A stretch of DNA of 64,000 nucleotides from Candidatus Aminicenantota bacterium (GTDB taxonomy: Bacteria; Acidobacteriota; Aminicenantia; Aminicenantales; UBA4085), in the NCBI GenBank assembly GCA_003141555.1, contig PLMN01000010.1:124001-188000 (forward strand), written 5' to 3'. Positions within the stretch are counted from its first letter, which is position 1. Each line of letters begins with the position of its first letter. The notes under the pieces were generated by a model. The model saw only the letters and a program-made list of their open reading frames with translations, did no database searches and was not told the DNA's origin. Shown here piece by piece: positions 1-7,792 of the stretch. Position numbers and translations under genes: made by a program.

Positions 1-1
1 C

Positions 2-694
2 AATTCGCTGGCCGCGATCCGCCAACTCTGTTTCGAGGAAGGAGCCTGCTCCTACGCGGAGCTGAAGAAGGCCGTCGCCGCCGACTGGCAAGGGTATGAT
101 GGGCTCCGCCGCCTGGCCCTCGACGCGCCCAAATGGGGCAACGACGACGATCGCGTCGACGGGATCTTCCTCGATCTTTTCGCCGACTACTGCGCATGGG
201 TGCGCGGCCAGGACAACTATCTCGGCAAGCCCTACGACCCGTCGATGCTGGCGATTTCGACGCCGGTGCCGTTCGGCAAGGCTTGCGCCGCGCATCCCGA
301 CGGCCGTCTCGCCGGCCAGCCGCTGGCCGACGGCGTCACCTCGCCCTTCCCGGGCACCGACATCGACGGTCCGACCGCCGTGATCCGCTCGTCGTCCAAG
401 GTCGACCATACCCAGATCCGGGGCGGCCTCTTGAACCTCAAGTTCCACCCGACCGCCCTGACCGGCGAGCGGGGCTCGCGGAACCTGCTCGCGCTGATCA
501 AGACCTATTTCGAAAAGCCCGGCTTCCACGTCCAGTTCAACGTCGTCGACTCCGACATGCTGCGCGACGCCCAGGCCCGCCCCGAGCTCTACCGCGACCT
601 GGTCGTCCGCGTCGCCGGCTTCTCCGCTTATTGGGTCGAGATGTCGAAGCCCTTGCAGGATCAGGTCATCGGGCGCACGGAGCATTGTCTGTGA
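2..694 (+). CDS. Glycyl radical enzyme, C-terminal part (5' end outside window)
   Basis: The visible 230 residues are the C-terminal end of a pyruvate-formate-lyase-like glycyl radical enzyme; the start lies before the window. The conserved glycyl radical loop RVAGFSAYW sits about 25 residues from the C-terminus, the usual place in this family, and is followed by the typical tail ending in IGRTEHCL. The enzyme would be made inactive and have a hydrogen abstracted from the loop glycine by the activase encoded immediately downstream (GTGA overlap). The substrate cannot be decided because the active-site Cys loop is upstream; diol dehydratase-, choline lyase- or PFL2-like types are all possible. 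Confidence 0.9.
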   Translation, partial: NSLAAIRQLCFEEGACSYAELKKAVAADWQGYDGLRRLALDAPKWGNDDDRVDGIFLDLFADYCAWVRGQDNYLGKPYDPSMLAISTPVPFGKACAAHPDGRLAGQPLADGVTSPFPGTDIDGPTAVIRSSSKVDHTQIRGGLLNLKFHPTALTGERGSRNLLALIKTYFEKPGFHVQFNVVDSDMLRDAQARPELYRDLVVRVAGFSAYWVEMSKPLQDQVIGRTEHCL

Positions 695-1632
695 AGGTCG
701 GGGGAGCGCAGCCCCCTCTCTCCTCGTCGCCTAAGGGGAGGATCTTCGACATTCAGCACTATGCGGTCCACGACGGGCCGGGTATCCGGACGCTTGTCTT
801 TCTCAAGGGCTGCCCGCTGGCCTGCGCCTGGTGCGCCAATCCCGAATCGCGGCGTTCCGACCGCGAGGTGCGCCAGATCCTCGCCCGATGCCGCTCCTGC
901 CTGCGCTGCGCCGGAGCTTGCCCGAGCGGGGCCATTGCCGAAACGGAAGGGCGTCCGCGGCTCGACCGGAGGCGTTGCGCCATGTGCGGAGGGTTCGAGT
1001 GCGTCGCGGCCTGCCCCGAGCACGCCTTGATCATCGCGGGGGAGGAGTGGTCGCTCGACGACCTCATCGCCCGCGTCGCTAAAGACATCGACTTCTACCG
1101 TAACTCCGGCGGCGGGGTGACATTCTCCGGCGGCGAGCCATTCGCCCAGGCTGAGTTCCTGCTCGCCGCCCTGGCCGGCTGCAAGCGCCTCGGCATCCCC
1201 ACGGCCGTCGAGACCTGCGGTCAGGCCGCGCGCGCCGATATCCTGGCCGCCGAGCCGCTCGTCGACCTCTTCCTCTTCGACTTTAAAGTCGTCGATTCGG
1301 CCCGTCACCGCAAATTGACGGGGGCCGACAACGGCGTCATCCTTGATAATTTGCGCTTTCTCGCTGATCGCGCCCCCGGCAAGATCGTGCTGCGACTGCC
1401 CGTCGTGCCCGGCTTGACCGATGACGAGAATAATATCGGGGCGATCGCCGCCCTCGCGGCCGAGCTCCGCGTGGCGCGCGTCGAGCTCTGTCCCTACCAT
1501 CCGCTCGGCCGGCCCAAGTATGCCGAGATCGGGCTCCCCGAGCCGCCCGACCCGCCCCAGCCCCTGCCGGCGGAGCTGCTGCGGATCGCCGGCGTCCTCG
1601 AGACGCGCGGGATTCGCTGCGGCCCCGCTTAG
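691..1632 (+). CDS. Glycyl-radical enzyme activating protein (radical SAM)
   Basis: A 313-residue radical SAM activase. The start is GTG at 691, overlapping the stop of the glycyl radical enzyme by four bases, so the two are translationally coupled. The radical SAM motif CPLACAWC (CX3CX2C) is at residues 41-48, preceded by HDGPGIRTLVF, a signature of this activase family. Between residues ~70 and 115 are two four-Cys ferredoxin-like clusters (CRSCLRC-type and CAMCGGFEC-type), as in the PFL2/glycerol dehydratase activases. FSGGEPF, the SAM-binding GGE motif, is also present. It would use SAM and reduced ferredoxin to install the glycyl radical on its neighbour. An ATG further upstream in the same frame is inside the partner gene and is less likely. 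Confidence 0.92.
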   Translation: MKVGGAQPPLSSSPKGRIFDIQHYAVHDGPGIRTLVFLKGCPLACAWCANPESRRSDREVRQILARCRSCLRCAGACPSGAIAETEGRPRLDRRRCAMCGGFECVAACPEHALIIAGEEWSLDDLIARVAKDIDFYRNSGGGVTFSGGEPFAQAEFLLAALAGCKRLGIPTAVETCGQAARADILAAEPLVDLFLFDFKVVDSARHRKLTGADNGVILDNLRFLADRAPGKIVLRLPVVPGLTDDENNIGAIAALAAELRVARVELCPYHPLGRPKYAEIGLPEPPDPPQPLPAELLRIAGVLETRGIRCGPA

Positions 1633-1647
1633 GCGGCCGATAATTCC

Positions 1648-2529
1648 TTACTGCTTGACCAGCTCCACCCGGCGGTTCTTGGCCCGGCCTTCCTCGCTGT
1701 CGTTGGACGCGACCGGCGCAAACTGGCCGCAGCCGTAGGATCTCAGCCGCGCCGCGGCGATGCCTTGATCGCGGACGAGCGCTTGGAGAACGGCCTCGCC
1801 CCGGTCCTGGGAGAGCTTGATGTTGGCGGCCACGTCGCCCACGTTGTCGGTGTGGCCCACGACATGGATCTTCAGGGTCGCATCGGCCTTCAACAGCTTG
1901 GCGATCTCCCCGATGGCCTGGGCCGATTCGGGCTTGATCGTGGATTTCCCGGTGTCGAATAGGATGCCGTAGACGGCCGCATGTCCCGTCGCCCGGATGT
2001 CGGTGCCCATGGCCGCCGCGTCCGCTACGATGTACTGCTCCATCGCCTTCTTCTCGACGATCCGGAGCCAGATCTTCCCGTTCCCCTTGTCGATTTGCGC
2101 CCAAATTTCCTGGCCGTCCTTGACGATCTTCCCGTTCACCCAGCGTTGATGCTGCGGGTCGCTTGCGACGATCGTCCCTCCCACCTTCTGGATGGCGTTT
2201 TCGTAGTTCCGGACGACGGCGAGGCCGCTTGGTTCGCCGTTCTTCGGTCCGGTGTAGGTGTAGGCAATGAACGTGAACTTTCCTTCTATTCGCGTCTTGG
2301 GAGGCTTCGGCGTTTCAAATTCGTAAAATCCGAATTCCTCGACCTTGCAATCCGAGATCCGGTAATCCGGCATGCGCGTGGGGAAGAGCGGGTGGTCCTT
2401 GCAGCCGGCTTGGTCCGCCTGCTGCGGAGTGGCCGCGCCCGCCGCGCCGCCGGCAAAGGCATACCCTAACCCCAACGCGAGGATCCCGACGCCCACCAGA
2501 ACCAGCGATCCGATCAATGCTTTTTTCAT
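1648..2529 (-). CDS. OmpA family protein, exported
   Basis: 293 residues. The start MKKALIG is chosen because AGGAGG lies five bases upstream; an ATG eight codons earlier has no such site. An N-terminal signal/anchor (residues 1-30, hydrophobic and Ala/Gly-rich) is followed by a unique ~140-residue region. The C-terminal OmpA peptidoglycan-binding domain (about 175-293) contains VVGHTDNVGD and ends NRRVELVKQ. The family tethers the outer membrane or periplasmic complexes to peptidoglycan. It converges on the activase gene with only 15 bases between stops. The N-terminal module is not one I recognise. Confidence 0.9.
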   Translation of the reverse strand: MKKALIGSLVLVGVGILALGLGYAFAGGAAGAATPQQADQAGCKDHPLFPTRMPDYRISDCKVEEFGFYEFETPKPPKTRIEGKFTFIAYTYTGPKNGEPSGLAVVRNYENAIQKVGGTIVASDPQHQRWVNGKIVKDGQEIWAQIDKGNGKIWLRIVEKKAMEQYIVADAAAMGTDIRATGHAAVYGILFDTGKSTIKPESAQAIGEIAKLLKADATLKIHVVGHTDNVGDVAANIKLSQDRGEAVLQALVRDQGIAAARLRSYGCGQFAPVASNDSEEGRAKNRRVELVKQ

Positions 2530-2597
2530 CGTCTCCCTCCTCTCTTTTTCCATAGCGATAATCTTCCCCTCTGAATAATCTGAATAAAAGGGGGGGA

Positions 2598-2626
2598 ATA
2601 ATACAATCCGCTCCGCGGGCTGTCAA
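2598..2626 (-). promoter_or_regulatory. Promoter of the OmpA-family gene
   Basis: On the minus strand, TTGACA (2626-2621) and TATTAT (2603-2598) are separated by 17 bases, about 70 bases upstream of the chosen start. This is a near-consensus housekeeping promoter. Confidence 0.65.
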
Positions 2627-2644
2627 CCTAAAATCAGGACGGGC

Positions 2645-2956
2645 TCAAAGATCCAGGGCGAACCGGATCGCTTCCCGAATCAGACGCAGCTTATCGGCGG
2701 ACAGGCTCGTGATCCTCGATACCAAGAGGCGCTTGGGGATCGTGACGATGGAATCGAGGTTGATGACGCATGGTTTCGGGAGGCCGTCTTTTTCATCGAG
2801 GGGAACTTCGACCGGGATATGGCGGACCGTCCTCGTCAGGGGAGCGACACTGACGGCGGTGCGAACGGCATAAGCCTCTTCGCGGCTGAGAAGAACGACG
2901 GGGCGCTTTCCGGAAGGCGGGCCGAGATCCGCCCACCAGATCTCGCCTCTTCTCAT
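2645..2956 (-). CDS. MazF/PemK-family toxin (endoribonuclease)
   Basis: 103 residues starting MRRGEIWWADL, the signature N-terminus of the MazF/PemK/CcdB-fold toxins (RGEIWWxxL), followed by GKRPVVLLS and a SVAPLTRTVR strand typical of the family. These toxins cleave mRNA at short motifs and are neutralised by the antitoxin encoded directly upstream. The ATG overlaps the antitoxin stop by four bases (ATGA). The family usually runs to 105-120 residues, so it looks complete. Confidence 0.9.
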   Translation of the reverse strand: MRRGEIWWADLGPPSGKRPVVLLSREEAYAVRTAVSVAPLTRTVRHIPVEVPLDEKDGLPKPCVINLDSIVTIPKRLLVSRITSLSADKLRLIREAIRFALDL

Positions 2957-3222
2957 GTCCAGTCCTCGACCGGAAGGATTTCGGCCGCCGCCCGGGCCAG
3001 GGCTTCGGCGGGGGCCGGGTCCTCGGGCGTTTCGCGATACCCGGCGACATATGATTTGATGGCGCTTTCCCGCCGGCGGGCGGCTTTCCAGGCCGAGATG
3101 GTTTCGAGGATGAAGGCGCTCCTTGTCACCCCGGCCTTCTTGCGGACCGCTTCCATTTCGGCATAGTCCTTCCAAGGAATACTGACGGTGAACTTGATGG
3201 AATTTCTCGTCTTAGAATTCAT
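2953..3222 (-). CDS. Ribbon-helix-helix antitoxin of the MazF-like toxin
   Basis: 89 residues starting MNSKTRNSIKFTVSIPWKDY. A short beta strand (IKFTVSIP) followed by two helices with GVTRSAFILETI fits a ribbon-helix-helix DNA-binding antitoxin. The acidic, Ala/Pro-rich tail (residues ~60-89) would be the toxin-neutralising segment. An ATG 15 codons earlier would start inside the palindromic repeat and promoter region, so the downstream start is preferred. Toxin and antitoxin form a two-gene operon. Confidence 0.82.
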   Translation of the reverse strand: MNSKTRNSIKFTVSIPWKDYAEMEAVRKKAGVTRSAFILETISAWKAARRRESAIKSYVAGYRETPEDPAPAEALARAAAEILPVEDWT

Positions 3223-3245
3223 ACTACAATCATACCATAGTATTC
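3221..3245 (-). promoter_or_regulatory. Possible operator of the MazEF-like operon
   Basis: Immediately before and touching the antitoxin start, ATACTA and TAGTAT form an inverted repeat, and ATAC-CATA-GTAT lies within it. On the minus strand TATGAT could serve as the -10. The position suits autorepression by the RHH antitoxin; the -35 is not clear. Confidence 0.35.
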
Positions 3246-3258
3246 CATGAAGGAAAAT

Positions 3259-3323
3259 GGGAGACACAATACCTGATTCCCTATTCTCAGCGTAGAAATA
3301 GGGAATCAGGTATTGTGTCTCCC
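3259..3323. repeat. Family A palindromic repeat, intact copy
   Basis: A perfect inverted repeat with 27-base arms. The left arm begins GGGAGACACAATACC and ends CCCTATT; the right arm is its exact reverse complement, with an 11-base loop. It lies between the stop of the 179-residue ORF and the MazEF-like promoter. The same sequence recurs at 25091, 25863, 27619 and as half-arms elsewhere in the window. Confidence 0.9.
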
Positions 3324-3335
3324 TTTTCTATCGTC

Positions 3336-3875
3336 TCACAGGGGCTTGCTGCACAATGCCCGTATCGCCGCCAGCCTAAGCTCGCCCTTGGCACCCCAAC
3401 CGCGCATCCCCTCCGGAACCGACGGCCGGAAGCGCGAGTAGAGCTCGAACGCGTTGTGGGCCAGCTCCTTCGGCGTGAACGAAGCGGCGAGCGCCGCCAT
3501 GGCGCCCTTCACGTCCTCGAGCGCTGCCCCGAATTTTTCGGCGAGATAGCGCTCGACGCCCGACGGATCCATGGGCTTGTCCTTCTCGATCGCCCGGATC
3601 CCATGCTCCGTTTTCGTCGCCAGGACGGGGCGGCCCAGCAGCTCGATCCAGATATCCCCGCCCGCCGCCCGCTTTTTCTTCGGAGGCGCGCCTTCGGCAT
3701 GCTCGGCCGGCTTGTAGATGCCCAGCCGGCGGCCCTTGGATTGGGCGTTCATTCCGGCCAGGGTTTTTCCGAGCGTCAGGGCCGTCTCGTAATCGAATCC
3801 TATTCGCTCCGCGACCACCGCCGCCCATAGGGTTAGGACGGGGGCGCAGTTGACGTGCACGATTTCGTTAGCCAT
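3336..3875 (-). CDS. Conserved-looking hypothetical protein (179 aa)
   Basis: I do not recognise a family. The protein starts MANEIVHVNCAPVLTLWAAVV with a good start context (AAAGGAGCCCC upstream) and shows no signal peptide or clear membrane segment. It contains a Lys-rich linker (PPKKKRAAGG, ~64-73) followed by an alpha/beta-looking half. It is a stand-alone gene at the border of the toxin-antitoxin cluster, with normal codon use for this genome. A DNA-binding or regulatory role is possible but unsupported. Confidence 0.65.
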   Translation of the reverse strand: MANEIVHVNCAPVLTLWAAVVAERIGFDYETALTLGKTLAGMNAQSKGRRLGIYKPAEHAEGAPPKKKRAAGGDIWIELLGRPVLATKTEHGIRAIEKDKPMDPSGVERYLAEKFGAALEDVKGAMAALAASFTPKELAHNAFELYSRFRPSVPEGMRGWGAKGELRLAAIRALCSKPL

Positions 3876-4009
3876 GGGGCTCCTTTCGGGTGTTTGTGTT
3901 TCCGTGAACTGTGTTACTGATTATAACACAATTAGGCGGCGGTTATAGCTAAATCAATTCAGCCGCCCTCAAAGCAAATAAAGTTATCCAAAGGGAAATG
4001 GGATTGTCC

Positions 4010-5056
4010 TCACCCGCCCAAGCCTTTGTGGCGAGCCTCGTTTTCGCGGATGGTTTTGTCGATCCCATCGATTTCGGCGTAGATGGAGGCCAGGGCGGGA
4101 TCATCGACCCTCTTTTCGTTCAACGTCTTTCCCAGGGCGACCCAGTGCGGCTGCTTTTTCTTTTCGGTCTCGTCGATCTCGGCTTTCAGGCCGGATTTCT
4201 TTTTGTCCATCTCCGCCATCAGGGCTTCGGAAGTCCGCGTCTTTTCGCTGAGCTCGTCGCCCAATCCCTTTATGGCTTTATCATAGCCGTCGAGGACGGT
4301 CTGGACTTTGGCCGCCGTCTCCACGATCGAGGCTTTTTCCGCGCGCAGGGCAGCCGCGCGGTCCGCGGAATCAGCTTTTTTCCGGATTAAAGCTTCGATC
4401 TTATTCCGGATCTCGGCCCGACGGGCTTGTTTCCGGCCGGCGTCGATCGCGGCGTCGGCCTCGATCCCGGCCAGTTCTTTTTCCGCCGTCCGTATCTCTG
4501 TTTCGGCGCCGGCCCCCGTTTTTTCGGCATCGCCGAGGGCGAGATCTACTTCTTTGAGCCTGGCCTGCCGTCCGGACAACTCCTCGCGGTGAGGCTGCGC
4601 CTCTTCAACCTGCTTGTCGATCTTGGCTTTTTGGGATTGGAGGAAATCGGCTTGATCCTGCTTCGTTCGGGCAGCCTCGACCTCGATCTTCTCGATTTCG
4701 TCATTTTTCGCCCGGATCGTTTCGTGCAACACATCGAGTTCCTTAACCGCTTCGGTCGATGCCTCGGGCCTGTGGCCCGCCTTCCAGGCCGCCTGCCCCA
4801 ACCGCGGCAAGGCTTCGTCCAGGGCACGCTGCCCCTTCTTGATCTTTCCCCGCAGGCGCGCCCGGATCCATTTCTTCTGGAGCTTTTTCAATCCGGCCGC
4901 GATCTTATTCCGGAGGGCTTTGTCGCGGATGAGGAGACCGGCGATGAGCGCCGCCACAACAAGAAGAAGAACCCAGAATAGCCAGGATGGAAGACTGACC
5001 CTGTTCGAATCAGGGACCGCCCTGAATGATGAGGCGAAAGCGGAAAGAAATAACAT
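4010..5056 (-). CDS. Membrane-anchored coiled-coil protein
   Basis: 348 residues. An N-terminal hydrophobic helix (about 24-44, WLFWVLLLVVAALIAGLLI) is followed by a basic stretch (RDKALRNKIAAGLKKLQKK). From there almost the whole protein is a charged heptad-like coiled coil (~65-340), rich in E, K, A and Q. The topology suggests one membrane anchor with a long rod. GGAGG lies nine bases before the ATG. No enzymatic motif is visible; a scaffold or envelope-spanning role is a guess. Confidence 0.8.
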   Translation of the reverse strand: MLFLSAFASSFRAVPDSNRVSLPSWLFWVLLLVVAALIAGLLIRDKALRNKIAAGLKKLQKKWIRARLRGKIKKGQRALDEALPRLGQAAWKAGHRPEASTEAVKELDVLHETIRAKNDEIEKIEVEAARTKQDQADFLQSQKAKIDKQVEEAQPHREELSGRQARLKEVDLALGDAEKTGAGAETEIRTAEKELAGIEADAAIDAGRKQARRAEIRNKIEALIRKKADSADRAAALRAEKASIVETAAKVQTVLDGYDKAIKGLGDELSEKTRTSEALMAEMDKKKSGLKAEIDETEKKKQPHWVALGKTLNEKRVDDPALASIYAEIDGIDKTIRENEARHKGLGG

Positions 5057-5078
5057 GGCAGCCTACCTCCTTAGTTGG

Positions 5079-5107
5079 AGTATTCCACGCTTTGGCCCGG
5101 CTGTCAA
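5079..5107 (-). promoter_or_regulatory. Promoter of the coiled-coil gene
   Basis: TTGACA (5107-5102) and AATACT (5084-5079) on the minus strand, 17-base spacer, just upstream of the ribosome binding site. The -10 is weak (four of six). Confidence 0.5.
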
Positions 5108-5142
5108 AGGACCGTTATTTCCCCAATATTCGAATGTCGCTA

Positions 5143-5553
5143 TCAGGAAGCGAGCCAGTTCTCGACCTTCAAGCCGGGAATCCCGTGGAAGTGGCGGACA
5201 TTGCCCGTGACGACAATCAGGCGATGCCGGAGGGCGATGGCGGCGATCTGGAGGTCGGGTCCGAAACGCGGCCGGCGCGACTGCTCAAGTTCGGACTTGA
5301 GGCGGCCGTATATCAATGCGCATTCATGGTCAAAAGGAAGGATCGTCAGCTGCGGGAATACTTGGTCCTCGAAAAACCGAAAAAGGGATTCCCGGCTCCC
5401 CATCCGGAAGATCCCATAATAGATCTCAGCGGCGTTCACGGCGCTGGTGAATTGGGAGGCGAGCGGCGTCCGAGCCAGCCTGGACATTAGAGCATCCGGC
5501 CTCCGCTTTTTCGCGATTTGACTGAGGATATCGGTATCGAACAGGTACATCAA
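5143..5553 (-). CDS. PIN-domain toxin (VapC-like)
   Basis: 136 residues. The PIN fold acidic residues are visible: MYLFDTDILS at the N-terminus, NAAEIYYG (first helix Glu) and FGPDLQIAAIA plus VVTGNVRHF in the C-terminal half. PIN toxins are Mg-dependent ribonucleases that often target tRNA or rRNA. The gene follows a Phd-type antitoxin with a four-base overlap. Two adjacent ATGs leave the exact start uncertain by one residue. Confidence 0.9.
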   Translation of the reverse strand: MMYLFDTDILSQIAKKRRPDALMSRLARTPLASQFTSAVNAAEIYYGIFRMGSRESLFRFFEDQVFPQLTILPFDHECALIYGRLKSELEQSRRPRFGPDLQIAAIALRHRLIVVTGNVRHFHGIPGLKVENWLAS

Positions 5554-5825
5554 ACTACCGGCTTTCGCGCCTTCGATTTTTCCCGAGCCAAGTAAATACC
5601 TTCGACCATGGCATCTATTTCCGCGTCCAGGTTTTCAGCGGGAGGCGCGACGGCCGCCAATCCTACCCTTCCTCCAGCCATGTGGCGTTCCCAATCCTCA
5701 TAAGGGACCATTGCAGCGACAGGTCTCCCATGCTTGGTGATCACGATTTGTTCCTTTTGAAGGACAAGACGGTCAACGAGGCCCGAGAGTCTCGCCTTGG
5801 CTTTGGTTAGAGGGATTGTCTTCAT
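5550..5825 (-). CDS. Phd/YefM-family antitoxin
   Basis: 91 residues from MKTIPLTKAKARLSGLVDRL, the characteristic N-terminal Phd/YefM DNA-binding helix, followed by VITKHGRPVAAMVPYEDWE, the conserved Phd strand/turn. The C-terminal acidic helix (DAEIDAMVEG) would bind the PIN toxin. The ATG at 5825 is preferred over one 30 codons upstream, because the promoter and an AGGTGA ribosome site lie between them. Confidence 0.9.
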   Translation of the reverse strand: MKTIPLTKAKARLSGLVDRLVLQKEQIVITKHGRPVAAMVPYEDWERHMAGGRVGLAAVAPPAENLDAEIDAMVEGIYLAREKSKARKPVV

Positions 5826-5844
5826 GAGAATCACCTGTACATAA

Positions 5845-5873
5845 AATATAGTCAGATTGACTAGATTAGTCAA
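5845..5873 (-). promoter_or_regulatory. Promoter with embedded operator, phd/PIN operon
   Basis: On the minus strand TTGACT (5873-5868), a 17-base spacer and TATATT (5850-5845) make a strong promoter. A perfect 7-3-7 palindrome TTGACTA-ATC-TAGTCAA (5857-5873) covers the -35, a natural site for antitoxin autorepression. Confidence 0.75.
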
Positions 5874-5920
5874 GAAGAAAGGCCATTGAGGCCCGAGAGC
5901 GACATGAAATAACACTTGAT

Positions 5921-5949
5921 TTGCACGATAACATGGCTTATGTTAGTAT
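5921..5949 (+). promoter_or_regulatory. Promoter/operator of the AbiE-like operon
   Basis: TTGCAC, a 17-base spacer and TAGTAT, 25 bases before the ATG. A perfect inverted repeat TAACAT-GGCTT-ATGTTA (5929-5945) fills the spacer. AbiEi-type antitoxins are known to repress their operons through inverted repeats in the promoter. Confidence 0.55.
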
Positions 5950-5974
5950 TCGGAAAACAGGTTAGTGACACGCC

Positions 5975-6958
5975 ATGAAGAAGCTCATTTATCAATTGGA
6001 ACAGTATCTTAGAGAAACCCTCGGCATTACGGCTGCGCCCCATCCCTGGGAGATAAGCAGCGGCCTACCCCAATATCTTCGCGAGCGCTACCATTTCCTT
6101 AAGATAGATATTCTTGGAATCGAATACGTATTGATGGCCGATACCGGAGAGGGCGAGCAACCCCCCGCGATTATCGGCAAACACCTTGACCAGATTAGTG
6201 CACGGAACAATGCCAAAGTAGTATATGTGCGTCATGCGGTCACTTCTTATAACCGCAAGCGTCTGATTGAGCAGAAGATACCTTTCATAGTTCCGGGTAA
6301 TCAGATGTACCTGCCCATGTTGGGCATTGACCTGCGCGAACATATGAAGCGATTACGGGAAAAGAAACTGGTTTTCAGTCCCTCTACCCAGGCATTGATC
6401 CTGCATGTTTTATGGCGGAAAAAGATCGGCCCGCTTGCGCCGGCCGAAATCGCCCGCCGCCTCGGATATTCCGCCATGACCATGACCCGGGCCTTTAACG
6501 AATTGGAAGCCGCCGGAATAGGGGAGCATTCCGTTATGGGGAAGGAGCGGCATGTTCATTTTCCTGAAACGGGAAAGCCCCTTTGGGAAAAAGCGTTGCC
6601 CTATTTGACTACCCCCGTGAGGAAACATCTGTATGGCGCGTCACCCATGCACGCGCAAAAGGGCAACCTGGCGGGGCTAAGCGCCCTGGCCAGCTATACC
6701 ATGCTGGCAGAACCGAAGATTCCCGTTTATGCAATTCCAGTCAGGGAGTGGAAAGTATGGTTGCAACAGCGCGTGATTTTTGAACTGATATCGCCCGAGC
6801 CCGGGAGCTTCGAGATCGAGCTCTGGAAGTACGCCCCTGCCCAATTTGCCAATAAAGAAAGGGTAGATCGCCTGTCGCTTTATCTTTCGTTGAGAGACAG
6901 CGCCAATGAACGCATCCAGTCAGCTCTCGATGCTCTTTTGGGGGGCATGGAATGGTAA
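5975..6958 (+). CDS. AbiEi-like winged-helix antitoxin
   Basis: 327 residues. An N-terminal ~140-residue module is followed by a winged-helix/MarR-like segment (LAPAEIARRLGYSAMTMTRAFNELEAAG, ~151-178). A C-terminal AbiEi-like domain has the pattern LSALASYTMLAEPKIPVYAI. Such proteins are paired with a nucleotidyltransferase toxin in type IV (AbiE/Men) toxin-antitoxin systems and repress the operon. The downstream gene overlaps by seven bases (ATGGTAA) and encodes that nucleotidyltransferase. The N-terminal module is longer than in classical AbiEi. Confidence 0.75.
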   Translation: MKKLIYQLEQYLRETLGITAAPHPWEISSGLPQYLRERYHFLKIDILGIEYVLMADTGEGEQPPAIIGKHLDQISARNNAKVVYVRHAVTSYNRKRLIEQKIPFIVPGNQMYLPMLGIDLREHMKRLREKKLVFSPSTQALILHVLWRKKIGPLAPAEIARRLGYSAMTMTRAFNELEAAGIGEHSVMGKERHVHFPETGKPLWEKALPYLTTPVRKHLYGASPMHAQKGNLAGLSALASYTMLAEPKIPVYAIPVREWKVWLQQRVIFELISPEPGSFEIELWKYAPAQFANKERVDRLSLYLSLRDSANERIQSALDALLGGMEW

Positions 6959-7710
6959 GAGGGCTTGCGAAATTCCGGGAGCAATTCCGCGCATATGCCG
7001 ACCAGTACGTACTGATCGGCGGTGCGGCTTGCGACTTACTGATGGAAGAAGCGGGGTTGGACTTCCGCGCTACCAAGGATCTGGATATCGTCTTGAGTGT
7101 GGAAGCACTCAATGCCGAGTTCGTGAGCGCTTTCTGGGCGTTTATCAGGGCCGGGAAGTATCAAGTTCAGAAGAGTGCAACCGAAAAGCGGCGATATTAT
7201 CGGTTTCTTAAACCTGAAACAGACGAATACCCATATATGTTGGAGTTGTTTGCAAGAAAACCGGACACGCTTGTTCTTGCCGAAGGCCCTCATCTGACTC
7301 CTATCCCGATTGATGAAGAAACCTCAAGCCTCTCTGCCATCCTCATGGATGATGCCTACTATGCCTTTCTGCATGCCGGAATGAGAACCATCGATGATAT
7401 TCCCGTCGCTGGTCCGGAACACCTTATCCCACTCAAGGCGCGGGCATGGCTCGACCTCAACAGGCGAAAAAAAGCGGGGGAGGCAATCGACTCGAAATCT
7501 ATTGCCAAGCACAAGAACGATGTTTTCCGCCTTTATCGAGTAATCGATCCAGCTTCTAAAATTGAGATACCGAGGCTTGTTTGCGCCGACATGGGAGCTT
7601 TTTTGGATGCGATGGGATCCGAATCGGTTGATTTGAAAAATCTAGGGATTAAAAGTCAGAATCTAAACACGATCCTTGATGAGCTTCGGAGATTGTATGT
7701 CCACGATTAG
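6952..7710 (+). CDS. AbiEii/MenT-like nucleotidyltransferase toxin
   Basis: 252 residues with a minimal nucleotidyltransferase core: GGAACDLLM (~22-30) and RATKDLDIVL (~38-47) give the GG...D-x-D pattern, and ARAWLDLNRR supplies the conserved helix. Members of this superfamily inactivate tRNA by adding nucleotides to its 3' end. The gene is coupled to the AbiEi-like gene and gives abortive infection in known systems; that role here is inferred. Confidence 0.8.
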   Translation: MVRGLAKFREQFRAYADQYVLIGGAACDLLMEEAGLDFRATKDLDIVLSVEALNAEFVSAFWAFIRAGKYQVQKSATEKRRYYRFLKPETDEYPYMLELFARKPDTLVLAEGPHLTPIPIDEETSSLSAILMDDAYYAFLHAGMRTIDDIPVAGPEHLIPLKARAWLDLNRRKKAGEAIDSKSIAKHKNDVFRLYRVIDPASKIEIPRLVCADMGAFLDAMGSESVDLKNLGIKSQNLNTILDELRRLYVHD

Positions 7711-7792
7711 AGCCCATTTGATCATCGACAATTATGTCTTCCGTCGTGAATTATAATCGTCGCCGAAAAGAAATAATAGTTAACGTCAATTA

